Positions 49,733-57,927 of a stretch of DNA of 64,000 nucleotides are shown here, one piece after another. This DNA is from Gordonia shandongensis DSM 45094 (GTDB lineage Bacteria > Actinomycetota > Actinomycetes > Mycobacteriales > Mycobacteriaceae). The position numbers were made by a program, and so were the translations under genes. Within the stretch, counting starts at the first letter, position 1. The number at the start of each line of letters is the position of its first letter. The notes under the pieces were generated by a model. That model made no database searches. It had not been told where the DNA came from and saw nothing but the letters and a program-made list of their open reading frames with translations. Location of the stretch: the NCBI RefSeq assembly GCF_000423025.1, contig NZ_AUHE01000008.1:62001-126000 (forward strand), in the 5' to 3' direction.

Positions 49733-50686
49733 TTGACTCTGCTCGGAACGCTGTCGGGGCTGATGCCCGGCGCCTATCGACGGTCGAACCCGCGGATCGA
49801 CGTCGACGGCGCGGTCGTCATCGTCACCGGCGCCGGACGGGGCATCGGCGAACGGACCGCGGCGCGCTTCGCGGCGGGCGGAGCCGTCGTCTGGCTCACC
49901 GACGTCGACGCGGAGGTGGCCGCCGCCGCGGCCCGCGAGATCCCCGGGGCACGATCGGCGCCGCTCGACGTGACCGACAGGGCGCAGTGGCGAGCCGTGG
50001 TCGACGAGATCCTCGCCGTCGACGGCCGCATCGACGTGCTGGTGAACAATGCGGGTGTGATGCCCGTCGGGCCCTACCTCGAGGAGACCGCGTCGACGAC
50101 CGACCTGATCCTGGACGTCAACGCCGCCGGCGTCCTGTACGGCATGCGGGCCGTGCTGCCGACGATGATCGGTGCGCGTCGCGGTCACATCGTCACCGTC
50201 TCGTCGATGGCGGGAATGCTCCCGCTGCCGGGCATGATCACCTACAACGCGAGCAAATACGCCGCACTCGGCGCCTCGTTGGCGGCGCGCCGGGAATTCG
50301 ACGGCACCGGCGTCACGGTCTCGACGGTCCTGCCCGCCGCCGTCCGCACAGAACTGTCCTCGGGCGCGGACCTCGGCGGGACGCTGCCGACGGTCGACCC
50401 GGACGACGTCGCCCGGGCCGTGCTCCGCACCCTGGCGACCCGAGCGGCCCGCACGTCGGTGCCGGGCTGGGTGGCGCGTGGGTGGGCGCTCGTCGATCTG
50501 GCCGTCCCCGAGTCCGTCGAACGCGTGGTCCGCGATCTGGCCGGGCACCGGCAGGCGCTGTCGCTGGACGCCGATGCGCGAGCGGCGTACTCGGCCCGGA
50601 TCGCCCGGCACGCCGCCCAACACGCCGCCCAACAGGCTGCCGCGAGCACGGGGTCTCAGCGATTGAACACGGGGTCTCAGCGATGA
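49733..50686 (+). CDS. Short-chain dehydrogenase/reductase (SDR)
   Basis: A 317-residue classical SDR. NAD(P) motif TGAGRGIG, NNAG, Ser in VSSMAG and the catalytic YNASK are all present. The start is a TTG at 49733, eight bases after GGAGG and in frame with no better ATG or GTG. The C-terminus carries a duplicated STGSQR/NTGSQR tail. First of three overlapping genes (SDR, patatin, monooxygenase), its stop overlapping the next ATG. It could interconvert an alcohol and the ketone used by the monooxygenase (inference). Confidence 0.85.
   Translation: MTLLGTLSGLMPGAYRRSNPRIDVDGAVVIVTGAGRGIGERTAARFAAGGAVVWLTDVDAEVAAAAAREIPGARSAPLDVTDRAQWRAVVDEILAVDGRIDVLVNNAGVMPVGPYLEETASTTDLILDVNAAGVLYGMRAVLPTMIGARRGHIVTVSSMAGMLPLPGMITYNASKYAALGASLAARREFDGTGVTVSTVLPAAVRTELSSGADLGGTLPTVDPDDVARAVLRTLATRAARTSVPGWVARGWALVDLAVPESVERVVRDLAGHRQALSLDADARAAYSARIARHAAQHAAQQAAASTGSQRLNTGSQR
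50645..50686 (+). repeat. 21-nt tandem repeat x2 at the SDR C-terminus
   Basis: Two units of 21 nt sharing ACACGGGGTCTCAGCGAT encode STGSQRL and NTGSQR-stop. The second copy ends in the stop codon and holds the start of the next gene. Confidence 0.85.
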
Positions 50687-51618
50687 CGGCCACGGCGTTG
50701 GTGATCGGGTGCGGCGGAACCATCGGGGGAGCCTGGGCGGTGGCGGCACTCGACGAGCTGGTCCGGCGAACGGGCTGGAATCCCGCGGACGCGACGGTCC
50801 TGCAGGGCACCTCCGCGGGAGCGGAGCTGGTCACGCTGCTGGCAGCCGGATACACGCCCGCCGACCTCGTCGACATGCAGGTCGGAACGTCGGACGATCC
50901 GGTCCTGCGCGAGCACATCGCCGCCACCCCGGCGAGTCTGCCGCCCGTTCCCGGCGTCCACCGACTCATGCCCTCGACCGTGTGGACGCGCCGCGGCGGG
51001 CACGCCGCACTGTCGGGCATCGCGCCGCGGGGGCGCGGCGACGCCGCCTGGCTCCACCGGTTGGCCGACGCGGCGAGCGGCCCCGACGGCCGGCTCGGGC
51101 ACCCGGGAGCACGGCTGGTCGCCTACCGCGTCGACGACGGCCGACGCATCGCCTTCGGTGCTCCCGGTGCGCCCCCGGCGACCCCCGGTGAGGCGCTGCG
51201 CGCCTCGTGGGCGGTTCCCGGGTGGATGCCGCCGGTGACGATCGACGGCAGGCGCCACCTCGACGGCGGCACCGCCTCGACCGCATCGGTCGATCTCGTC
51301 GGCCCGGACGAGGCCGAGCTGATCTACCTCATCACCCCGATGGCCTCGGCCGCGGGCGTGCGTGCGCCCGGACCGGGCGGACTGCTCGAAGATCGGCTCC
51401 TGCGCCGCCCGATGTCACGTGTGCTCGCCCGCGAGGTCGCCGACGTCCGCGCTCGCGGCACCCGCGTCGTGCACATCGCACCGCGGGCCACCGACATGGC
51501 GGCACTGGGGTCGCACTTCATGAACCGGAAGCGGCGCCGGGAGGCGTTCGCGGCCTCGCGGGGCACCGTGGTCGACACCGTCCGGCAGGCACTCGAGGGG
51601 GACCGCGGCGATGAGTGA
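50683..51618 (+). CDS. Patatin-like phospholipase/esterase
   Basis: A 311-residue patatin-fold hydrolase. The oxyanion-type loop CGGTIGGAW, nucleophile Ser in GTSAGAE and the Asp of the catalytic dyad in DGGTAS are in order. Such enzymes split acyl esters. It overlaps the SDR stop by four bases and the monooxygenase start by eight (51611-51618), so it is made in step with both. This context suggests it hydrolyses the ester or lactone made by the monooxygenase. Confidence 0.85.
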   Translation: MTATALVIGCGGTIGGAWAVAALDELVRRTGWNPADATVLQGTSAGAELVTLLAAGYTPADLVDMQVGTSDDPVLREHIAATPASLPPVPGVHRLMPSTVWTRRGGHAALSGIAPRGRGDAAWLHRLADAASGPDGRLGHPGARLVAYRVDDGRRIAFGAPGAPPATPGEALRASWAVPGWMPPVTIDGRRHLDGGTASTASVDLVGPDEAELIYLITPMASAAGVRAPGPGGLLEDRLLRRPMSRVLAREVADVRARGTRVVHIAPRATDMAALGSHFMNRKRRREAFAASRGTVVDTVRQALEGDRGDE

Positions 51619-51682
51619 CCCCGAGTCGATGAGTGACCCCGAGTCGATCAGCGGCACCGGGTCGATCAGCGGCACCGGGGTC
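51611..51682 (+). repeat. 18-nt tandem duplications at the monooxygenase N-terminus
   Basis: ATGAGTGACCCCGAGTCG occurs twice, then two units beginning ATCAGCGGCACCGGG. All four units are 18 nt and in frame. Confidence 0.9.
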
Positions 51683-53167
51683 ACGGGCGACGCCGGTGGG
51701 CGCGACCCGCGGATCGTCGTCATCGGCGCCGGCATCGCCGGTCTGACCACCGCCCACGTCCTCACCGACGCCGGCTTCGAGGACCTCGTCGTCCTGGAAC
51801 GCGGCAGCGACGTCGGCGGCGTCTGGCACCACAACCGGTACCCGGGACTCACCTGCGACGTCCCGTCACAGCTCTACCAGTTCGGCTTCGCACCCAACCC
51901 CGACTGGTCGAAGATCTGGGCGTCGGGTTCCGAGATCCAGCGGTACCACCGTGACGTGGCCGAACGATTCGGCCTGATGAACCGTATCCGACTGAACACC
52001 GAAGCGACCGCGGCGGACTTCGACGACGACGCCGGCACCTGGACGGTGACCCTCGCCGACGGGGAGGAGTTGATCGCGGACTTCGTGATCTGCGCGACCG
52101 GCGTGCTGACGAATCCGCAGATCCCCGACATCCCGGGACTCGACGACTTCGACGGCCCCGTGGTGCACACGGCCCGCTGGGACGAGTCCCTGGACACCGC
52201 TGGGAAGCGGGTGGCCGTGATCGGCACCGGATCCACCGGCGTCCAGGTGGTCTCCGCGTTGGCGCCGACGGCCGCCGGACTCGTGCACTTCGCCCGGACC
52301 CCGCAGTGGATCCTCTGGGCCCCGATGCGACTCCCGCAACCGCGGATCGTCGCCGCCGCCCTCCGGTCGATGCCCGGACTGCATGCTCTCGTGTATCGGG
52401 GACTGCTCGGCGCCTCGGCCATCCTGCCCGACATCGTCCGCAACGACACGTGGCGGCGGCGCGCCGTCCAGGCGTACGCGCGGCTGTCCCTGCGCGTCGG
52501 TGTCCGCGACCCCGAACTGCGGGCCGCACTGACGCCCCGCGATCAACCACTGTGCAAACGGCAGGTCGTCTCGGGCAGCTACTACCGGACCATCACGTCG
52601 TCGGCCGCCGACCTGGTGACCGACCCGATCCGGGAGATCACCGCCGACGGTGTGGTGACCGCGGACGGTCGCGTCCACCCGGTCGACGTGATCGTCTTGG
52701 CCACCGGATTCCGGGCACACGACTACATGCGGCCGATGAGCGTGACGGGTCGCGACGGACTCACCATCGACGAGGCGTGGCGCGACGGGCCGCGGGCCTA
52801 CCGGATGACGGCGATCCCCGGATTCCCGAACCTCTTCACCGTGCTCGGCCCGAACTCGCCGACGGGATCGATCTCCCTGCAGCACACCTCCGAGCGCACG
52901 GCGCACTACCTGGCGTCGTGGTTGCGTCGCTTCGCCCGCGGTGAGGTCGACCGGATCGAAGTCACCGCCGAGGCGACCGACGAGTTCAACGACGACGTCC
53001 GTGCCGCGATGGGGCCCACCGTGTGGAACACCGGGTGCAATTCGTGGTACTTCTCCGAGTCCGGAACCATCGACCTGTGGCCGTTCGATCGCGCGACCCT
53101 CGACCGGATGCTCGCCGAACCGGACCCGCAGCACTTTCACCTCACGGTGGCGGCGGACCCTCGCTGA
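51611..53167 (+). CDS. FAD-dependent monooxygenase of the Baeyer-Villiger type
   Basis: A 518-residue class B flavin monooxygenase. The FAD motif VIGAGIAG, second nucleotide motif GTGSTG, and the Baeyer-Villiger fingerprint-like FDGPVVHTARW (consensus F-x-G-x3-H-x3-W) are visible, with LATGFRAHDYM and LGPNSPTGSIS near the C-terminus. It would insert oxygen next to a ketone, giving an ester. The N-terminus is two doubled hexapeptides (MSDPES x2, ISGTG[S/V] x2), so ATG 51611 and ATG 51629 are both possible starts. Its 3 prime end overlaps the convergent NTF2-like gene by 26 bases. Confidence 0.87.
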   Translation: MSDPESMSDPESISGTGSISGTGVTGDAGGRDPRIVVIGAGIAGLTTAHVLTDAGFEDLVVLERGSDVGGVWHHNRYPGLTCDVPSQLYQFGFAPNPDWSKIWASGSEIQRYHRDVAERFGLMNRIRLNTEATAADFDDDAGTWTVTLADGEELIADFVICATGVLTNPQIPDIPGLDDFDGPVVHTARWDESLDTAGKRVAVIGTGSTGVQVVSALAPTAAGLVHFARTPQWILWAPMRLPQPRIVAAALRSMPGLHALVYRGLLGASAILPDIVRNDTWRRRAVQAYARLSLRVGVRDPELRAALTPRDQPLCKRQVVSGSYYRTITSSAADLVTDPIREITADGVVTADGRVHPVDVIVLATGFRAHDYMRPMSVTGRDGLTIDEAWRDGPRAYRMTAIPGFPNLFTVLGPNSPTGSISLQHTSERTAHYLASWLRRFARGEVDRIEVTAEATDEFNDDVRAAMGPTVWNTGCNSWYFSESGTIDLWPFDRATLDRMLAEPDPQHFHLTVAADPR

Positions 53168-53651
53168 GGATTCGGCGCGCCTCGTCGCCGCCGTCGATGA
53201 CGCGGGCGGTGCGGCGGGCCACCCGCCACCCGTCGGGTGTCCGCTCGAACCGCCAGCTGTTCGCCGTCGACCGGACGACCGCCACGCCGCGGCCGTCGCT
53301 GCGGTGCACCAGCAGCTGGGAGTAGCTGACCGCACTCGCGGCATCGCCGGCGACCCTGATCTGCGGTGCGCTCATCACGTGACTGCATCCCCTGTCGACG
53401 AGGCCTCGATGGTCGTCGCCGTCGACCATCGCGGCGATCTCCCGCGGGCCCGACAGCAGCCCGGTGTCGACGTCGTACACGCCGGTCGCGGTGAACAGGG
53501 CGACTGTGGCGTCCGCGGATCCGGAGTCGACGGCGGGGCCGTACCGATGGATGAGCGTGGTGATCTCCAGCCGGTCCTCGACCTCGCGCAGGCGCCCCGC
53601 CATGTCGTCCAGTCGGGCCTCCAGGGCGGCGATCCGCTCATCGGACGTCAT
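53142..53651 (-). CDS. SnoaL/NTF2-like protein
   Basis: A 169-residue protein starting at ATG 53651. An N-terminal coiled coil (about 3-25, RIAALEARLDDMAGRLREVEDRLE) leads into a cone-shaped NTF2-like fold with IHRYGPAVDSGSADATVALF and the C-terminal WRFERTPDGWRVARR. Family members are small isomerases or ligand binders, as in aromatic-ring and steroid pathways. The ATG overlaps the stop of the LLM gene (ATGA), and its end overlaps the monooxygenase gene. Confidence 0.83.
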   Translation of the reverse strand: MTSDERIAALEARLDDMAGRLREVEDRLEITTLIHRYGPAVDSGSADATVALFTATGVYDVDTGLLSGPREIAAMVDGDDHRGLVDRGCSHVMSAPQIRVAGDAASAVSYSQLLVHRSDGRGVAVVRSTANSWRFERTPDGWRVARRTARVIDGGDEARRILSEGPPPP

Positions 53652-54529
53652 CGTGTCTCCTCGATGTCGCCGAACGTCGCACCCTCGCCGATCGCCAGTT
53701 CGCGGAGCCTGGCCAGTTGGTCCACGTGGTGGGCGGCGTCGCGTGAGCCGACGGTCACCGATGCGACGGTGGCGCCGACGTCGCGGACGCGGGCGAGACG
53801 CCGCACGGCCGTGTCGGGGTCGCCCAGCGGGTCGACGGGCCCGACGCCGAGGACCACGTCGAACTCCGGCGGCGTCGACACGCAGGAGAGCAGTTCCCCG
53901 ACCTGACGGGCCGAGAGCGCGAACGGGCAGAAACCGTCGCCGAGCTCCACGGCGCGCCGCAGCGCGCGCCGCGTGCGGCCGCCCACCCACACCGGGACCG
54001 GCCCGGCCGAATGCGGCTGCACCACCACGCCGTCATAGGCGTAGTAGGGGCCGCGGTGTGTCGGGGTGGGCGTCCCGAACGCCGATCGGACCGCGGCGAG
54101 GGCGTCGTCGGCTCGCGCACCGCGATCGGTGAAATCCGCGCCGAGCAGGGAGAACTCCTCGGCGAGGCTGCCGACGCCGACCCCGAGCACCAGGCGCCCG
54201 TTCGACACCCGGTCGAGGGTGCCGTACCGCTTGGCGATCTCGAGCGGATGGTGATAGCCGAGAACGACGACGTGCGTGGCCAACCGGATTCTCCTGGTGA
54301 GAGCCGACAGATGACCGAACGTGGCCAGCGGATCCCAGTACGTGCCGCCCCGCTCGGCGGCCGCCGCAGCCGGGATCGCGACGTGCTCGCTGCAGGTGGC
54401 GTGGTGATAGCCCAGTGCATCGGCGGCGCGGACGACGCGCGCGATCTCGGCGATCCCGGCATCGTGCTCCCACCGCGAGGCCGCGGCGGGGTGCGCCGTG
54501 ACCGCCGGGGTCGCCAGTCCCACTCGCAC
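53648..54529 (-). CDS. LLM-class F420-dependent oxidoreductase
   Basis: A 293-residue luciferase-like TIM-barrel enzyme. Typical stretches are ADALGYHHATCSEHV, LTRRIRLATHVVVLGYHHP, AKRYGTLDRVSNGRLVLGVGVGS and PVPVWVGGRTRRALRRA. The family in mycolate actinobacteria mostly uses cofactor F420; FMN is possible. The substrate is unknown. It lies one base past the stop of the upstream SDR and overlaps the NTF2-like gene. Confidence 0.87.
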   Translation of the reverse strand: MRVGLATPAVTAHPAAASRWEHDAGIAEIARVVRAADALGYHHATCSEHVAIPAAAAAERGGTYWDPLATFGHLSALTRRIRLATHVVVLGYHHPLEIAKRYGTLDRVSNGRLVLGVGVGSLAEEFSLLGADFTDRGARADDALAAVRSAFGTPTPTHRGPYYAYDGVVVQPHSAGPVPVWVGGRTRRALRRAVELGDGFCPFALSARQVGELLSCVSTPPEFDVVLGVGPVDPLGDPDTAVRRLARVRDVGATVASVTVGSRDAAHHVDQLARLRELAIGEGATFGDIEETR

Positions 54530-54530
54530 G

Positions 54531-55328
54531 TCAGCGGCCCATCATCTCGGCGACGGCCGCGGCGGCGCCGGCGACGAGCCGGTCGCGGGGGAACCCGGAC
54601 CGCTTCTGCGCCATCGGGTAGTTGCCGCCGGCCACCCAGACGGGTCCGTCCGCCAGATGCTCGAGGCCCTCGGCGGCCACGTCCCGGGGCTCGGCGACAC
54701 GGAGCCCGGGCAGGTCGAAGTCGAGTCCCGCGCGGGCCATCGCGGGCGTCCGGGTGACCCCGAGCACCAGCTCCACCACGTCGACGCCATGCGGGGCGAG
54801 CTCGGCCCACAACCCTTCGGCGAAGACCCGGCTGAACGCCTTCGACGCCGCGTAGACGCCTTCGTGAGGAGAGCCGACGTACCCCGACAGCGACCCGACC
54901 AGGATCACGCCGCCACGGCCGCGTTCCCGCATCGGCGCCGCATAACGGTGGACGAGCTCCATCTGACGGACGACGTTGAGCGTCAGCACGTCGGTGTGCC
55001 GAGCGAGGTCGCCGCCGACGAACGGGTGGCCGTAGGTGTTGGCTCCGGCGTTGAGGATCAACAGACCGACCTCGAGGTCGTCGGTGACCGCCGCGATCCG
55101 GTCGCCCGCGTCGGCCGCGAGCAGATCGACGGCGACCGTGCGGACCTGCGCCCCGCGGTCACGGAGCCGGTCGGCCGTCTCGCGGAGTGTGGCTTCGGTC
55201 CGGGCGACGAGGACCACCCCGAGACCGGCATCGGCGAGCTGCTCGGCGAACTCGGCACCGACCCCCTCCGAGCCGCCCACGACGAGCGCCCACGGTCCGT
55301 ACCGATCGGGGTCGACGCGTCCGACCAT
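54531..55328 (-). CDS. Short-chain dehydrogenase/reductase (SDR)
   Basis: A 265-residue SDR. The nucleotide motif GGSEGVG deviates slightly from TGxxxGxG; NAGAN, the Ser in VGSLSG and the catalytic YAASK are present. ATG 55328 is 5 bases after the DUF4191 stop, so it may be read from the lipB-lipA-DUF4191 transcript. It is not closely similar to the plus-strand SDR at 49733. The LLM and NTF2-like genes follow, making a three-gene minus-strand group. Confidence 0.85.
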   Translation of the reverse strand: MVGRVDPDRYGPWALVVGGSEGVGAEFAEQLADAGLGVVLVARTEATLRETADRLRDRGAQVRTVAVDLLAADAGDRIAAVTDDLEVGLLILNAGANTYGHPFVGGDLARHTDVLTLNVVRQMELVHRYAAPMRERGRGGVILVGSLSGYVGSPHEGVYAASKAFSRVFAEGLWAELAPHGVDVVELVLGVTRTPAMARAGLDFDLPGLRVAEPRDVAAEGLEHLADGPVWVAGGNYPMAQKRSGFPRDRLVAGAAAAVAEMMGR

Positions 55329-55333
55329 CGGGA

Positions 55334-56089
55334 TCAGGCGCCGCGACGGCGGGTCGTGCGGCTGACGCTGCGCATCTTGGCACCCTGCGGCAGCGGTCCC
55401 TTGGGCATGGCGGCACCCGCGGTGCCCTTCGCCTTGAGGGCCGACAGGCGTCCCTCGAGGGCGTCCATCCGCTTGCGGTCGATGTTGCCGGGCAGTTTTC
55501 GGATATGCCGTTCGAGCTTCGACAGCGGGACCTGACCGTCGTCGTCGCCGACGAGAATCGTGTAGATCGGGGTGTCGCCGACGACGCGCGCGGCCTTCTT
55601 CTTCTCCTGCGCCAGCAGCGGCTTGACGCGGGTGGGCGAGCCCTCGCCGACGAGGATCAGCCCCGGCTTCCCGATGACACGGTGCACCGCATCCATGTGG
55701 GAGGTGCCGGTGACGGCCTGCTGGACGCGCCACTGCCCGCGAATGTTGCCCAGGGCCCACCCGGCGGCGCCCGGCTGCCCCTCGGCCTTCTTGAAGACGC
55801 TGCTCTGCACCCGGCGGCCGAAGATGATGAACGCCAACAGCACGCCGAGCACCACGCCGAGCGGCGCGGTGAACCACAGGTTGTCGAAGACGAAGTACCC
55901 CAGGAGCACGAAGGCCGCGACGCTCACCACGAGCGCACCGGCCATCAGCGGGATGAGGGCCTTGTCCTCCTTGCGCTGCATCTGAAACGCCTGCCAGATC
56001 TGCTGGCGACGTTCCCTGCTCTCCGCCTTCCGGACGGCCTTCGCGGCCTTCTTCGCCTCTTTGCTCGCCTTGTCCTGCGCCTTAGCCAT
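55334..56089 (-). CDS. DUF4191 family membrane protein
   Basis: A 251-residue protein in the position of Rv2219. A Lys/Ala-rich start (KASKEAKKAAKAVRKAESR) precedes two hydrophobic segments near residues 47-68 (LIPLMAGALVVSVAAFVLLG) and 72-92 (LWFTAPLGVVLGVLLAFIIFG). The rest is a basic cytoplasmic domain. It always follows lipA in mycolate actinobacteria, which hints at a link to lipoate, but no function is known. It is 42 bases after lipA. Confidence 0.88.
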   Translation of the reverse strand: MAKAQDKASKEAKKAAKAVRKAESRERRQQIWQAFQMQRKEDKALIPLMAGALVVSVAAFVLLGYFVFDNLWFTAPLGVVLGVLLAFIIFGRRVQSSVFKKAEGQPGAAGWALGNIRGQWRVQQAVTGTSHMDAVHRVIGKPGLILVGEGSPTRVKPLLAQEKKKAARVVGDTPIYTILVGDDDGQVPLSKLERHIRKLPGNIDRKRMDALEGRLSALKAKGTAGAAMPKGPLPQGAKMRSVSRTTRRRGA

Positions 56090-56131
56090 GCCCGTCAGTC
56101 TACGGTGCGGCGCGCGACGGCGATCAGGGTG

Positions 56132-57208
56132 TCAGCGCGCCATCCGCGACAACAGCGACGACGCCTCCTGCGCGGCGGTGCCCTGCTGTGCGAGGTGCTC
56201 CAGACCGGGGGCCAGCGGTCTGCCGTGCCGCTCCATCGCCTGCGCGTACAGGCGACCGGCGCGGTACGACGAGCGCACCAGCGGACCGGCCATCACACCG
56301 GCGAATCCGAGTTCCTCGGCGTACTGCGAGTGCTCGACGAACTCCTCGGGCTTCACCCAGCGGTCGACGGGGTGATGGCGGACGGACGGACGCAGGTACT
56401 GGGTGATCGTCACGATGTCGCAGCCCGCGTCGCGCAGATCCCGCAGCGACGACTGGATCTCCTCGGGCGTCTCGCCCATCCCCAGAATGAGGTTCGACTT
56501 CGTCACCAGCCCGTAGTCGCGGGCACGGGTGAGCACCTCCAGGGACCGTTCGTAGCGGAACGCCGGACGGATGCTCTTGAAGATGCGGGGGACCGTCTCG
56601 ATGTTGTGTGCGAGCACCTCCGGCCGCGACGAGAACACCTCGTCGAGCAGATCGGGCTTGGCGTGAAAGTCCGGGATGAGGTTCTCCACGCCCGTCTCGG
56701 GGTTGAGCTCGTGGATCTTTCGCACGGTCTCGGCGTACAACCACGCGCCCTCGTCGGGCAGGTCATCGCGGGCGACACCGGTGATCGTCGAGTACCGCAG
56801 TCCCATGGCCTGGACCGACTCGGCGACGCGTCGCGGCTCGTCACGATCCAGTGCCGCAGGTCTGCCGGTGTCGATCTGGCAGAAGTCACACCGGCGGGTG
56901 CACTGCTCTCCGCCGATGAGGAACGTCGCCTCGCGGTCTTCCCAGCATTCGTAGATGTTGGGGCACCCCGCCTCCTCGCACACCGTGTGCAGGCCCTCGC
57001 GTCGCACGAGGCCCTTGAGCTCGGTGTACTCCGGCCCCATGGTGGCTCGCGTCTTGATCCACTTCGGCTTGCGCTCGATGGGGGTCTGCGAGTTGCGAAC
57101 CTCGAGGCGCAGCAGTTTGCGGCCGGCCGGTGGTTCCGGGCTCGCGGCGCCGGCGCCGTGATCGGGCGAGGTGCGGTCGGGAGAGGTGTGGTCGGGAGAG
57201 GTTGTCAC
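56132..57208 (-). CDS. lipA: Lipoyl synthase LipA
   Basis: A 358-residue radical-SAM enzyme that inserts two sulfurs into octanoyl groups on E2 and GcvH. The auxiliary cluster motif is [12 protein letters not shown], the radical-SAM motif CTRRCDFC. The start is GTG 57208, overlapping the lipB stop (GTGA). The first 20 residues contain three pentapeptides TSPD[H/R] from a 15-nt repeat and are not part of the conserved enzyme, so a downstream start is possible. In the lipB-lipA-DUF4191 operon. Confidence 0.94.
   Translation of the reverse strand: MTTSPDHTSPDRTSPDHGAGAASPEPPAGRKLLRLEVRNSQTPIERKPKWIKTRATMGPEYTELKGLVRREGLHTVCEEAGCPNIYECWEDREATFLIGGEQCTRRCDFCQIDTGRPAALDRDEPRRVAESVQAMGLRYSTITGVARDDLPDEGAWLYAETVRKIHELNPETGVENLIPDFHAKPDLLDEVFSSRPEVLAHNIETVPRIFKSIRPAFRYERSLEVLTRARDYGLVTKSNLILGMGETPEEIQSSLRDLRDAGCDIVTITQYLRPSVRHHPVDRWVKPEEFVEHSQYAEELGFAGVMAGPLVRSSYRAGRLYAQAMERHGRPLAPGLEHLAQQGTAAQEASSLLSRMAR
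57158..57202 (-). repeat. 15-nt tandem repeat x3 at the lipA N-terminus
   Basis: Units GTGATCGGGCGAGGT, GCGGTCGGGAGAGGT and GTGGTCGGGAGAGGT (plus strand) encode [10 protein letters not shown] and TSPDH directly after the start. Confidence 0.85.
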
Positions 57209-57915
57209 TGCACTGATCCTACGCTTGTGGCGGTGGCGTCCGACTCGACCGAGACGGACGCATCGGACTGGTCGAGGCATGTCTGGACGGCGCGGGCGAC
57301 CGGATCGAGGACATCGGCCACGGTCAGTGGTGCGCCGCTCTCGATCGCCAGCGACGTGACTCCGGCGTCGGCGATGCCGCAGGGGACGATGGCGTCGAAG
57401 ACGCTCATGTCGGGGTTCACGTTCAACGCGAAGCCGTGGAGGGTCACTCCGCGAGCCACCCGGATCCCGATCTGCCCGAGCTTGCGTTCCCCGCCGTCGT
57501 CGCATACCCACACTCCCGACCGGCCCTCGACCCGGCCGGTGGCGACGCCGTGGACGTCGCACACCGCGATGAGCGCCTCCTCGAGCCGCCGGACGTAGTC
57601 GACGACGTCGAGGGGTTCCGCGAGCCGGACGATCGGGTACCCGACCAGCTGGCCGGGACCGTGCCAGGTGATGCGGCCGCCGCGGTCCACGTCGATGACG
57701 GGAGCGCCGTCGACGGGCCGATCGGCGTCCTCGGTCCGCTTACCCGCGGTGTACACCGACGGATGTTCCAGAAGGAGCAGCACGTCGTGATCGAGAGCGC
57801 CGTCGGCCCGCTCGGCGGCCATCCGGTGTTGCAGGTCGTACGCCTCGGTGTAGTCGACGACGCCGAGGACGCGGACCTCCATCGGCCCGGCGTCTGCCCG
57901 CGTCGCACGTCGCAT
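57205..57915 (-). CDS. lipB: Octanoyltransferase LipB
   Basis: A 236-residue enzyme that moves octanoyl from ACP to lipoyl domains. The motif [17 protein letters not shown], catalytic Lys in KLGQIGI and catalytic Cys in [12 protein letters not shown] (near residue 177) are all present. The C-terminal 20 residues are Ser/Val/Asp-rich and extra to the core. It follows dlaT, its substrate protein, by 12 bases, and overlaps lipA by four. Confidence 0.94.
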   Translation of the reverse strand: MRRATRADAGPMEVRVLGVVDYTEAYDLQHRMAAERADGALDHDVLLLLEHPSVYTAGKRTEDADRPVDGAPVIDVDRGGRITWHGPGQLVGYPIVRLAEPLDVVDYVRRLEEALIAVCDVHGVATGRVEGRSGVWVCDDGGERKLGQIGIRVARGVTLHGFALNVNPDMSVFDAIVPCGIADAGVTSLAIESGAPLTVADVLDPVARAVQTCLDQSDASVSVESDATATSVGSVQ

Positions 57916-57927
57916 GCCCGGCCGCGC

